Below, piece by piece: positions 16,203 through 24,955 of a DNA stretch of 34,956 nt (its first letter is position 1; each line of letters opens with the position of its first letter). A program made the translations under genes and the position numbers. The stretch lies in contig JAFXNA010000057.1 of the NCBI GenBank assembly GCA_017529865.1, positions 1 to 34,956 on the forward strand. Direction: 5' to 3'. This DNA is from Bacteroidaceae bacterium (GTDB taxonomy: Bacteria; Bacteroidota; Bacteroidia; Bacteroidales; Bacteroidaceae). The notes beneath the pieces were generated by a model. That model saw nothing but the letters and a program-made list of their open reading frames with translations, was not told the DNA's origin and did no database searches.

Positions 16203-17360
16203 ATGAGACTAACTATCGATGACGTTAGAAGCCGTTTCATCAAGCATTTCGATGGAACTACAGGCACAATTTACGCTGCACCTGGTCGTATTAATCTAAT
16301 TGGTGAGCACACTGATTACAATGGAGGATTCGTATTCCCAGGTGCTGTAGAACAAGGCATGATTGCCGAAATCAAACCTAATGGAACTCGTAATATTCGC
16401 GCTTATTCCATTGATTTGAAAGATTACTATGAATTCTCCCTCGATGATGAAAAAGGTCCCCGTGCAACCCATTTCCGCTACATTTTTGGCGTAGCTCGCG
16501 AAATGATGAAACGTGGCGTAAAAGTAGAAGGATTTGACACCGCATTTGCAGGAGATGTTCCACTCGGTTCCGGTATGTCGTCAAGTGCTGCCTTAGAAAG
16601 CACATACGCATTTGCACTGAACGACCTGTTTGGTGGAAACCTCGATAAGATGGAACTTGCAAAAGTAGGTCAAGCCACCGAACATAACTATATTGGCGTT
16701 AACTGCGGCATCATGGACCAGTTTGCGTCTATGTTCGGACAAAAAGGAAGCCTCATGCGCCTTGATTGTCGTTCAGGCGAATTTGAATACTTCCCATGGA
16801 ATCCAAAAGGTTATAAGTTAGTACTCATTAATTCATGTGTAAAGCATGAACTTGTAGGTAGTCCATACAACGATCGCAGACAGAGTTGTGAAAACGTGGT
16901 GAACGCAGTTAAAGCAAATAAGCCAAACGTTGAGACCCTCCGCGATTGTACTTGGGAAGACCTTGAATCAGTAAAAGATAAAGTGAGTGAAGTGGACTAT
17001 CGTCGTGCAAAGTATGTGCTTGGCGAAGTAGATCGCGTTTTGGCTGTTTGTGACGCACTCAAGGCAGGCGATTATGAAACTGTCGGCGAAAAGATGTACG
17101 AAACTCACGAAGGACTTAGCAAGGACTACGAAGTAAGTTGTGAAGAACTCGACTTCCTCGTAGACTTGGCTCGTGACTGTGGTGTGACCGGTTCACGTAT
17201 TATGGGCGGAGGATTCGGTGGCTGCACCATCAATCTTGTTAGCAACGAACTCTATTCTACATTTGTTCAAGAATGTAAAGTACAATACAAAAAGAAATTC
17301 GGCAAAGCTTGTAAAGTCATCGACGTATTCATTGGCGATGGAGCACGTAAGCTTTCCTGA
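16203..17360 (+). CDS. galK: Galactokinase
   Basis: Phosphorylates alpha-D-galactose to galactose-1-phosphate, the first committed Leloir step. It is a GHMP kinase: the galactokinase signature PGRINLIGEHTDYNGGFVFP at about 26-45, the ATP loop PLGSGMSSSAALE, the catalytic Asp in NCGIMDQFAS, and the C-terminal GSRIMGGGFGGCTIN. The 385-aa length is typical. It forms a unit with the cytosolic galM upstream and is closed by a hairpin terminator at 17380. galT and galE are absent from the window. No alternative function is likely. Confidence 0.96.
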   Translation: MRLTIDDVRSRFIKHFDGTTGTIYAAPGRINLIGEHTDYNGGFVFPGAVEQGMIAEIKPNGTRNIRAYSIDLKDYYEFSLDDEKGPRATHFRYIFGVAREMMKRGVKVEGFDTAFAGDVPLGSGMSSSAALESTYAFALNDLFGGNLDKMELAKVGQATEHNYIGVNCGIMDQFASMFGQKGSLMRLDCRSGEFEYFPWNPKGYKLVLINSCVKHELVGSPYNDRRQSCENVVNAVKANKPNVETLRDCTWEDLESVKDKVSEVDYRRAKYVLGEVDRVLAVCDALKAGDYETVGEKMYETHEGLSKDYEVSCEELDFLVDLARDCGVTGSRIMGGGFGGCTINLVSNELYSTFVQECKVQYKKKFGKACKVIDVFIGDGARKLS

Positions 17361-17379
17361 ATAATTCATTTTTTTGGTG

Positions 17380-17410
17380 AAGGATGTATCGGAAGATGCA
17401 TCCTTTTTTT
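17380..17410 (+). terminator. Terminator after galK
   Basis: A stem of GGATGTATC (17382-17390) with GATGCATCC (17395-17403), around a GGAA loop, is followed by a run of T to 17410. One G-U-type mismatch is present. It isolates galM-galK from the next unit. Confidence 0.85.
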
Positions 17411-17472
17411 GTACAAGTATAAACATAGTTTATAAGGTCTGAAAATATGATTTTCAAGATGTTTTAGGGCAT

Positions 17473-17489
17473 ATTATCTATTTTTTTGC
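17473..17489 (+). promoter_or_regulatory. Shared box upstream of the epimerase-symporter unit
   Basis: ATTATCTATTTTTTTGC here is nearly identical to ATTATCTGTTTTTTGC at 20933-20948, upstream of araD. The only differences are one A/G change and one T in the run. Both lie 60-130 bp before a sugar-utilisation unit. It may be a regulator site, but A/T-rich runs arise easily by chance. Confidence 0.35.
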
Positions 17490-17530
17490 GTTTTTTTACA
17501 AAAAAGTTTTCCTTTGTCATAAATATTTAT

Positions 17531-17538
17531 TAAGTTTG
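17531..17538 (+). promoter_or_regulatory. -7 promoter box of the lipoprotein epimerase-symporter unit
   Basis: TAAGTTTG is an exact TAnnTTTG match, followed by GC. The nearest TTTG (17513-17516) is only 14 bp away; the T-rich run at 17507-17511 has better spacing. The predicted leader is about 60 nt. Confidence 0.6.
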
Positions 17539-17602
17539 CACTCTAAAGTGAATAAAAAGAAATATAGTTCATTCATTAACAATAAAATTTATCTAAAGAA
17601 TT

Positions 17603-18823
17603 ATGAGAAATTTAAAATCAATCCTTCTCGGTTCGGCTGCTTTAGTAGCACTTGTTTGTGCTTGCGACCAACCATCCAATGAGTCAGCACTTACTTTGTC
17701 GGGTCTTAACCCTGCAGATTTTGATGCAAATGTAGCAGTTGCCTATGAAGACGGCAAATTCGTTGAGGACACTGCAAATGCTCAGCCAGTGGGACTCTAC
17801 ACTCTTACCAATGCTAATGGTATGGAAGTATGCATCACCAACTTCGGTGCTCGTATCGTAAGTATCATGGTCCCAGACAAAGACGGCAAGTTTGTTGACG
17901 TTGTTTGTGGTTTTGACAAGGTAGAGAACTATTTCCCATGGAATTATGAAACAGACTATGGTTGCTCTGTAGGTCGTTATGCCAACAGAATTAACAATGG
18001 TACGTATACATCACCAGATGGTACTGAAGTTGTCCTCGACAAGAACAACAATGGTGTAGCAAGTCTGCACGGAGGTTACACTGGTTGGCAGTACCAAGTA
18101 TATGACGTTGAAGAAGAAGCAGACAATCTGCTTACCTTGCGTCGCATCTCTCCTGACGGAGATAACAAGTTCCCAGGATATATTGACGCTACAGTTAAAT
18201 TTGAACTGACAGACGATAACGAAATCGTTATCAACTACGATGCAGTTTCTGATGCTCCTGCAGTTATCAACATGACCAACCACTCATACTTTAACCTCTC
18301 AGGTGATCTCAACAACACAATTGACGAATCAATTCTTTATGTCAATGCAGACAACTACACACCTGCAGATGACAACTTGATTCCTACTGGCGAAATCAAA
18401 TCTGTAGCAGGAACAGTATTCGATTTCCGTACTCCAAAAGCAATCGGAACAGACTTTGCAAGCGGAGACCCAGAACTTGAATCTGTAGGTGGAGGTTACG
18501 ACCACAACTGGTGTCTGAACACAAAGGGTAACACCAAAACTGTTGCTGTTACAATGACCGATCCTCGCTCAGGTATTCAACTTGATGTTTACACCAACGA
18601 ACCTGGTATCCAGTGCTACACCGCAAACTTCCAAGATGGTACTCGTCCAGGTAAGGGTGGCATTAAGTATCAGAAGCATTGTGCTATCTGTCTGGAGTCA
18701 CAGAAATATCCAGACTCTCCTAACAAGTACACATTACCAGGTTGGGAAGCATGTAACCCATTCGTAACTCCAGAACGTCCTTATCATTCATATTGTAAGT
18801 TTGCGTTTTCAATTGCGAAATAA
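17603..18823 (+). CDS. Lipoprotein aldose 1-epimerase
   Basis: A mutarotase outside the cytoplasm. The N-terminus is a lipoprotein signal with lipobox VCAC, acylated at Cys21, followed by a flexible DQPSNES linker, so the protein is membrane anchored in the periplasm or on the surface. The epimerase domain runs from about 55: NFGARIVSIMVPDKDG, GRYANRINNG, ASLHGGYTGW with His, NMTNHSYFNL with the acid His, and LESQKYPDSPN with the catalytic Glu. The 406-aa length is family length plus the signal. It lies 49 bp before the sodium:sugar symporter. Supplying the anomer that the transporter prefers is a reasonable inference. Its sugar could be galactose, arabinose or glucose. Confidence 0.92.
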   Translation: MRNLKSILLGSAALVALVCACDQPSNESALTLSGLNPADFDANVAVAYEDGKFVEDTANAQPVGLYTLTNANGMEVCITNFGARIVSIMVPDKDGKFVDVVCGFDKVENYFPWNYETDYGCSVGRYANRINNGTYTSPDGTEVVLDKNNNGVASLHGGYTGWQYQVYDVEEEADNLLTLRRISPDGDNKFPGYIDATVKFELTDDNEIVINYDAVSDAPAVINMTNHSYFNLSGDLNNTIDESILYVNADNYTPADDNLIPTGEIKSVAGTVFDFRTPKAIGTDFASGDPELESVGGGYDHNWCLNTKGNTKTVAVTMTDPRSGIQLDVYTNEPGIQCYTANFQDGTRPGKGGIKYQKHCAICLESQKYPDSPNKYTLPGWEACNPFVTPERPYHSYCKFAFSIAK

Positions 18824-18872
18824 AACAATTTAAACCAATTAACATAATAACAAACAATTCAAATCATTTAAA

Positions 18873-20825
18873 ATGAACGTTTTAGAAGCTTTAAAAAACA
18901 ATGGATTTGAGACTATTGACTACATCGTGGTCCTCATCTACATTGTTGTTCTGGTGAGCTTGGGACTTTTCCTCTCACGCAACAAAAAAGGTCAAGAGAA
19001 ATCATCCAACGATTACTTCCTTGCAGGTAACACTTTGACTTGGTGGGCAGTGGGTGCATCACTCATTGCAGCAAACATCTCGGCCGAGCAGTTCATCGGT
19101 ATGTCGGGCTCTGCCTATGTGTCGGGTATTGCAATGGCAGCTTACGAACTCGAAGCTGCACTCGCACTCATCATCGTGGGTAAGTTCCTCTTGCCACTCA
19201 TGATCAAGAAGAGAATTTTCACTATTCCACAGTTCCTAAGCGACCGCTACAACTGGGGTGTGGGTCTGGCATTCTCCATTTTCTGGTTATTCCTTTATGT
19301 ATTCATCAACCTTACATCAGTTGCATGGCTCGGAGCTATTGCCATTAAGATGATCTTGGGTCTGCCAGATGTACCAGGAAGCATGTTAGGCATGCCTGTT
19401 GACATGACCTTACTTACCATCATCCTCATTCTCTTCGTCATCGCAGGTATCTACTCAATCTACGGCGGTTTGGCATCAGTAGCATGGACCGACGTGATGC
19501 AGGTAACATTCCTTGTTGGTGGTGGTCTGATTACTGCTTACTTCGCACTTGACTTCATCGCAGGAGAGTTAAACATCTCAGGTGGAGCATTAGGAGCATT
19601 AGGAAAGATTTACTCCGAGCTGGGGCAGATTGATGGTGACAAACACTTTAACCTTGTAGTCAACAGTACTGGCGGTGCTTATGCTGATACAGTGACATCT
19701 GAACCATACTTCGACATACCTGGCATCGTAGTTATCGTAGGTGCACTTTGGCTCACAAACCTTGGTTACTGGGGCTTTAACCAGTACATCATCCAGAAGG
19801 GTCTTGCAGCAAAGAACCTTGACGAAGCAAAGAAGGGTCTGGTATTCGCAGGATTCCTTAAGATTTTGATTCCATTCATTGTATGTATTCCAGGTGTCTG
19901 CGCATTCTACATTGTAAACCAGCAACCTGAGCTCTACCAAAAGCTCATCAGCGGCATAGCAGAAAACGGAATCACACGCAACGACCAGGCTTATCCGTTC
20001 CTCATTCACCACTTCACACCTACAGTGGTTAAGGGTCTCGCATTCGCAGCCCTCGCAGCAGCAGTTATCTCATCACTCGCTTCTATGTTCAACTCTACTT
20101 CTACCATCTTTACAATGGATATCTACAAGAAGTTCATCAACAAGAACGCAAGCGACAAGAAACTCGTAACTGTAGGACGTGTCACTTCACTCTCTGCACT
20201 GATTATTGCTCTCATCGCAGTTTACCCAATCATGGGTGGAGCCGATCAGGCATTCCAGGTAATCCAGGAATACTCAGGCTTCGTATATCCAGGTATCGTA
20301 ACCATCTTCGGTCTTGGTCTGTTGTGGAAGCGTTCTTCAGGTACAGCAGCTGTAGTTGCAGCTATTGGTACATTCCTCTTCTCTATCATCTTCAAGTTCG
20401 CATTGCCTGATGTTCCATTCCTCATCCGAATGGGTTACGTATTCCTCTGCCTTGTGGCTCTGTTCATCCCAATCTCAATGATGAGCAAGAAGACAAAGCC
20501 AGCAGAGGTGCTGACTGCCGATGTAGTGAAGAAGCAACTCAAGTGGTCGACCATCATGCTCTGTCTCTCTATCATCACACTCATCGCAGGCATCTGCATG
20601 ATGATGGACGAAACTTGCCGCAACTATGGTGCCGAGACAATATTCTTCCTCACCGTCATGTTCTTCACACTCTTCTGGTATCTCCGCTCTAATGCGAAGG
20701 ATAAGGTAGAAGACGTGAAGTCAATCGGTGTTGATATCGCTATCTTCAAGACGAACACTGTATTCAATGTCGGTGCTATTGGTATTATCGTTATCCTTGC
20801 AGTTCTCTATATTTGCTTGTGGTAA
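18873..20825 (+). CDS. Sodium:solute symporter, SGLT-type sugar transporter
   Basis: Inner-membrane SSS-family transporter that couples Na+ entry to sugar uptake. It has about 14 hydrophobic helices. Typical SSS segments are SNDYFLAGNTLTWWAVGASL near residue 47, ISAEQFIGMSGSAY, the IYGGLASVAWTDVMQ loop, and AALAAAVISSLASMFNSTSTIF with the conserved Ser/Thr Na+ site. The 650-aa length exceeds a minimal SSS protein because of a long loop near 250-290 and an extra C-terminal helix. It is co-transcribed with the lipoprotein epimerase and lies just upstream of the arabinose genes. Context suggests arabinose or galactose as substrate; sequence alone does not decide. Confidence 0.9.
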   Translation: MNVLEALKNNGFETIDYIVVLIYIVVLVSLGLFLSRNKKGQEKSSNDYFLAGNTLTWWAVGASLIAANISAEQFIGMSGSAYVSGIAMAAYELEAALALIIVGKFLLPLMIKKRIFTIPQFLSDRYNWGVGLAFSIFWLFLYVFINLTSVAWLGAIAIKMILGLPDVPGSMLGMPVDMTLLTIILILFVIAGIYSIYGGLASVAWTDVMQVTFLVGGGLITAYFALDFIAGELNISGGALGALGKIYSELGQIDGDKHFNLVVNSTGGAYADTVTSEPYFDIPGIVVIVGALWLTNLGYWGFNQYIIQKGLAAKNLDEAKKGLVFAGFLKILIPFIVCIPGVCAFYIVNQQPELYQKLISGIAENGITRNDQAYPFLIHHFTPTVVKGLAFAALAAAVISSLASMFNSTSTIFTMDIYKKFINKNASDKKLVTVGRVTSLSALIIALIAVYPIMGGADQAFQVIQEYSGFVYPGIVTIFGLGLLWKRSSGTAAVVAAIGTFLFSIIFKFALPDVPFLIRMGYVFLCLVALFIPISMMSKKTKPAEVLTADVVKKQLKWSTIMLCLSIITLIAGICMMMDETCRNYGAETIFFLTVMFFTLFWYLRSNAKDKVEDVKSIGVDIAIFKTNTVFNVGAIGIIVILAVLYICLW

Positions 20826-20839
20826 CCTCTCATAATAAG

Positions 20840-20871
20840 AAGCTACACCTATTTCGGTAGGTGTAGCTTTT
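20840..20871 (+). terminator. Terminator after the symporter gene
   Basis: Perfect 11-bp arms AAGCTACACCT (20840-20850) and AGGTGTAGCTT (20859-20869), with an 8-base loop, are followed by T residues. It separates the epimerase-symporter unit from the arabinose genes. Confidence 0.9.
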
Positions 20872-20932
20872 AATCCTTTTATTACATTATTTATTATTAG
20901 AAAGAAATTAAAACATAAATCTATCGATTGCT

Positions 20933-20965
20933 ATTATCTGTTTTTTGCTTCCGTAGATTATCTGT
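20933..20965 (+). promoter_or_regulatory. Candidate operator upstream of araD: direct repeat and shared box
   Basis: ATTATCTGT occurs twice, at 20933-20941 and 20957-20965, 24 bp apart. The first copy belongs to the box ATTATCTGTTTTTTGC, which recurs upstream of the 17603 unit. Position and spacing fit a site for a dimeric regulator of arabinose genes. No clear TAnnTTTG promoter is seen in this spacer. Confidence 0.4.
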
Positions 20966-21021
20966 CATAATCCTTGGAAGCGTGAAATATTTAATACAAT
21001 TGAATTATAATAGAAGAAATT

Positions 21022-21732
21022 ATGTTAGAAGCACTTAAAGAAAAAGTATTCAAAGCCAATCTTGACTTGGTCAAACAAGGGCTTGTCATCTTCACATGGG
21101 GAAATGTTTCCGGCATCGATCGTGAGAAGGGTTTAGTAGTCATCAAACCTTCTGGCGTAAGCTATGACGAGATGAAAGCAAGCGATATGGTTGTGGTTGA
21201 CCTTGAGACTGGCAAAGTAGTTGAAGGCGACTTGAATCCATCGTCCGACACACCTACACACCTTGTTTTATATAAAGCGTTCCCAAATATTCAGGGTGTG
21301 GTTCATACTCATTCAACATACGCCACAGCTTTTGCTCAGGCAGGTAAAGACATTCCGAATATCGGAACCACACATGCTGACTACTTCTATAAAGATATCC
21401 CGTGCACACGCGATATGACAGAGACAGAGGTAAAAGGTCAGTATGAATTGGAGACCGGTAACGTCATTGTTGACGAGATACTGAACATTCGTAAAATCAA
21501 CCCTGACCACACTCCTGCAGTCTTAGTCAAGAATCATGGTCCTTTCTCATGGGGCACCTCACCCGACAATGCAGTTTACAATGCTAAAGTGATGGAACAG
21601 TGCGCCAAGATGGCATTCGTGGCATTCTCTGTGAACCCAGACCTGACCATGAATCCGCTGCTCATCGAGAAACATTATATGCGCAAGCATGGACCTAATG
21701 CCTATTATGGACAGAAGGGACAAAAGCATTAA
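21022..21732 (+). CDS. araD: L-ribulose-5-phosphate 4-epimerase
   Basis: Epimerises L-ribulose-5-phosphate to D-xylulose-5-phosphate by retro-aldol/aldol chemistry with Zn2+. It belongs to the class II aldolase/AraD family. Visible are [34 protein letters not shown], the zinc ligands in [13 protein letters not shown], the family segment [17 protein letters not shown], and NHGPFSWG with a further His. Length is 236 aa, as in E. coli AraD. It is first in a four-gene unit: araA is 45 bp downstream, then the FGGY kinase and transketolase. The gene order runs opposite to pathway order, with no effect on function. Confidence 0.95.
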   Translation: MLEALKEKVFKANLDLVKQGLVIFTWGNVSGIDREKGLVVIKPSGVSYDEMKASDMVVVDLETGKVVEGDLNPSSDTPTHLVLYKAFPNIQGVVHTHSTYATAFAQAGKDIPNIGTTHADYFYKDIPCTRDMTETEVKGQYELETGNVIVDEILNIRKINPDHTPAVLVKNHGPFSWGTSPDNAVYNAKVMEQCAKMAFVAFSVNPDLTMNPLLIEKHYMRKHGPNAYYGQKGQKH

Positions 21733-21777
21733 TCAATAAACCAAATTAATATAAACATTAACAAAAAACAAAATCTA

Positions 21778-23316
21778 ATGAAAGCATTTGAAAATTTAGA
21801 GCTTTGGTGGATTACCGGAGCACAGCTTCTTTACGGAGGCGAGACCGTAAAAATCGTTGACGGTCACTCAAAAGAAATGGTAGATGGACTTAATAAGGGA
21901 GGTCTCATTCCTATTAAGGTAGTTTATAAAGGTACAGCAAACTCTTCCAACGAAGTTGAAGCTATCATGAAGGCTGCTAACAACGAGGATAAGTGTGTAG
22001 GTGTCATCACTTGGATGCATACCTTCTCACCTGCTAAGATGTGGATTAAGGGTCTTCAGGATCTTCAGAAACCTTTCCTGCATTTCCACACTCAGTACAA
22101 CGCAGAAATTCCTTGGGATGCTATCGACATGGACTTCATGAACCTTAACCAGAGTGCTCATGGTGACATCGAGTTCGGACACATTTGTACTCGTATGCGT
22201 GTTCCTCGCAAAGTTGTTTGTGGCTACTGGAAGGACGAAGCTGCACAGAAGCAGATTGCCGTTTGGGCACGTGTGGCTGCAGGTGTTGCTGATGCTAAGA
22301 ATGTACGTTGCTTGATGTTCGGCATGAACATGAACAACGTAGCTGTTACCGATGGTGACCGTGTTGAATTCGAACAGCGTTTGGGTTACCACGTTGACTA
22401 CTACCCTGTTTCTTCACTCATGGAATACTTCAAGAAGGTAACTGACGCAGAAGCAGATGCGCTCGTTGAAGAATACAAAAAGCTTTATACCATCAAGATT
22501 GACGAAAGCGGCGAAGCTGTTTACTGGGAGAAAGTTAAGAATGCTGCTAAGGCAGAAATCGCTCTCCGTCGCGTTCTGAAGGACGAGGGTGCTACAGCAT
22601 TTACAACTAACTTCGACGACCTTGGTGATGCTGACATTGACGATCCTAACTTCGTTGGTTTCGACCAGATTCCAGGTCTTGCTTCTCAGCGTCTCATGGC
22701 CGAAGGTTATGGTTTCGGTGCTGAAGGTGACTGGAAGACTGCATGTCTCTACCGCACACTGTGGGTTATCCAGCAAGGTATGCCTATCGGTTGCTCATTC
22801 CTCGAGGACTACACCCTCAACTTCGCAGGCGACCGCAGTTCATGTCTCCAGAGCCACATGCTCGAAATCTGTCCTATGATTGCTGTCGACAAACCAAAAC
22901 TTGAAGTTCACTTCCTCGGTATCGGTATCCGCAAGCAGCAGACTGCTCGCCTCGTGTTCACATCTAAGGTTGGACGTGGTATCAAGGCTACTGTTGTCGA
23001 CCTTGGCAACCGCTTCCGTCTCATCTCTCAGGAGGTTGAATGTATCGAACCAAAGCCAATGCCACATCTTCCTGTTGCATCTGCTCTTTGGGTTCCACAG
23101 CCTACTTTCGAAATTGGTGCCGGTGCATGGATTCTCGCTGGTGGTACTCACCACAGTGCATTCTCATACGACATCAACGAAGAGTACTGGGAGGACTTCG
23201 CAGAGATGACTGGCATTGAATATGTGAAGATCAACAAGAACACTACAATCAGTGAGTTCAAGCAGACACTCCGCAACAACGAAGTTTATTATATGTTGAA
23301 CAAAGCTTTGAGATAA
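21778..23316 (+). CDS. araA: L-arabinose isomerase
   Basis: Converts L-arabinose to L-ribulose in the cytoplasm with Mn2+. The N-terminal domain begins [20 protein letters not shown]. Substrate-site segments include [26 protein letters not shown] and NLNQSAHGD, then the metal-binding region [12 protein letters not shown] and the C-terminal [13 protein letters not shown]. The 512-aa length is close to the roughly 500 aa typical of the family. Its stop is 4 bp before the kinase start, so the two are tightly coupled. Identification is unambiguous. Confidence 0.97.
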   Translation: MKAFENLELWWITGAQLLYGGETVKIVDGHSKEMVDGLNKGGLIPIKVVYKGTANSSNEVEAIMKAANNEDKCVGVITWMHTFSPAKMWIKGLQDLQKPFLHFHTQYNAEIPWDAIDMDFMNLNQSAHGDIEFGHICTRMRVPRKVVCGYWKDEAAQKQIAVWARVAAGVADAKNVRCLMFGMNMNNVAVTDGDRVEFEQRLGYHVDYYPVSSLMEYFKKVTDAEADALVEEYKKLYTIKIDESGEAVYWEKVKNAAKAEIALRRVLKDEGATAFTTNFDDLGDADIDDPNFVGFDQIPGLASQRLMAEGYGFGAEGDWKTACLYRTLWVIQQGMPIGCSFLEDYTLNFAGDRSSCLQSHMLEICPMIAVDKPKLEVHFLGIGIRKQQTARLVFTSKVGRGIKATVVDLGNRFRLISQEVECIEPKPMPHLPVASALWVPQPTFEIGAGAWILAGGTHHSAFSYDINEEYWEDFAEMTGIEYVKINKNTTISEFKQTLRNNEVYYMLNKALR

Positions 23317-23320
23317 TCCT

Positions 23321-24913
23321 ATGAACGCAAAGCAAACTATACAATCAGGTAAAGCCATTCTCGGTATTGAGTTTGGCTCTACCCGTATTAAGGCTGTCCT
23401 CATCGACGAGGAGAACAAACCAATTGCACAAGGTAGCCACACATGGGAAAACCAGTTGGTCGATGGTCTTTGGACCTACAGCACCGATGCCGTTTGGTAT
23501 GGTCTTCAGGACTGCTATGCAGACCTTCGTAAGAATGTCCTTGCACAATACGAGATCGAAATCGAGACACTCGCCGCGATTGGTATCAGTGCCATGATGC
23601 ATGGTTATATGCCATTCAAGGGTAACAACATCCTTGTACCTTTCCGCACTTGGCGTAATACCAATACGGGCAAGGCTGCTGCTGAACTCTCTGAGCTTTT
23701 CAACTACAACATTCCTCTCCGTTGGAGCATCTCACACCTTTATGAGGCTATCCTCGACAACGAAGAGCATGTGGCCGACATCGACTTCCTCACCACGCTG
23801 GCTGGATATGTTCACTGGCAGCTCACTGGCGAGAAGGTACTGGGCGTAGGCGATGCATCAGGTATGATACCTGTTGACCCCAAAACCAAGACCTACGATG
23901 CTACGATGGTTGACAAGTTCAACAAGCTCATCGCTCCGAAAGGCTTCAACTGGACATTACTCGACATCCTGCCTAAGTCACTCAACGCAGGCGAGAACGC
24001 TGGTTTCCTCACTCCTGAGGGAGCTAACCGTCTCGACGTGTCTGGTCATCTGAAACCAGGTATTCCACTCTGTCCTCCAGAAGGTGATGCAGGAACGGGT
24101 ATGGTTGCTACCAACTCTGTCAAACAGCGTACCGGTAACGTCAGTGCAGGAACCTCATCGTTCTCTATGATTGTACTCGAGAAAGAACTTTCGAAGCCTT
24201 ACGAGATGATTGACATGGTGACAACTCCCGATGGTTCACTCGTAGCAATGGTACACTGTAACAACTGTACATCCGACATCAATGCATGGGTGAAGATATT
24301 CAAAGAGTATGCAGAGCTGTTAGGTGTTCAGCAAGACACTATGACACTCTACACCAACCTCTTCAACGCTGCGCTCAAGGGCGATGCCGACTGTGGTGGT
24401 ATCATCTCTTACAACTACATCTCAGGAGAACCTGTTACAGGTATGGCCGACGGACGTCCACTCGTTGTCCGTTCTGCTAACGACAAGTTCAACCTCGCCA
24501 ACTTCATGCGTGCACATCTCTATGGTGCTATCGGTGTACTCAAGGTGGGTAACGACATCCTGCTGAAGGAAGAGAACGTACAAGTTGACCGCATCACGGG
24601 TCATGGTGGTTACTTCACCACTCCAGGCGTAGGTCAGCGTATGCTGGCAGCCGCCCTCAACTCCCCTATCTCTGTCATGGAGACAGCAGGTGAAGGTGGT
24701 GCATGGGGTATCGCACTCCTCGCTGCTTACTTGGTGAACAACACCAACAAGCAGTCGCTTGCCGACTACCTCGACCAAGTGGTATTCGCTGGCAATGCAG
24801 GTACTTCCATCGCTCCTACTCCAGAGGATGTAGAAGGTTTCAACCGCTATCTTGAGAACTACAAGGCCGACCTCCCAATCGAGCAGGCTGCAGTAGACTG
24901 TCATAAGATGTAA
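23321..24913 (+). CDS. FGGY-family sugar kinase, probable L-ribulokinase
   Basis: By context it phosphorylates L-ribulose to L-ribulose-5-phosphate between AraA and AraD. The ribonuclease-H-like ATPase fold shows phosphate-1 motif [16 protein letters not shown] at about 14-29, a middle segment [21 protein letters not shown] that is FGGY-like, and C-terminal [22 protein letters not shown] with the adenosine loop [14 protein letters not shown]. At 530 aa it is nearer xylulokinase-type FGGY enzymes than E. coli AraB, a pattern I associate with Bacteroidota arabinose operons. Automatic tools may therefore call it xylulokinase. I leave the symbol blank because substrate rests on operon position. 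A 42-bp repeat-like AT spacer follows. Confidence 0.88.
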   Translation: MNAKQTIQSGKAILGIEFGSTRIKAVLIDEENKPIAQGSHTWENQLVDGLWTYSTDAVWYGLQDCYADLRKNVLAQYEIEIETLAAIGISAMMHGYMPFKGNNILVPFRTWRNTNTGKAAAELSELFNYNIPLRWSISHLYEAILDNEEHVADIDFLTTLAGYVHWQLTGEKVLGVGDASGMIPVDPKTKTYDATMVDKFNKLIAPKGFNWTLLDILPKSLNAGENAGFLTPEGANRLDVSGHLKPGIPLCPPEGDAGTGMVATNSVKQRTGNVSAGTSSFSMIVLEKELSKPYEMIDMVTTPDGSLVAMVHCNNCTSDINAWVKIFKEYAELLGVQQDTMTLYTNLFNAALKGDADCGGIISYNYISGEPVTGMADGRPLVVRSANDKFNLANFMRAHLYGAIGVLKVGNDILLKEENVQVDRITGHGGYFTTPGVGQRMLAAALNSPISVMETAGEGGAWGIALLAAYLVNNTNKQSLADYLDQVVFAGNAGTSIAPTPEDVEGFNRYLENYKADLPIEQAAVDCHKM

Positions 24914-24955
24914 AGCTATTGTACATTATACATTATTAATTATAATTTATTTAAA

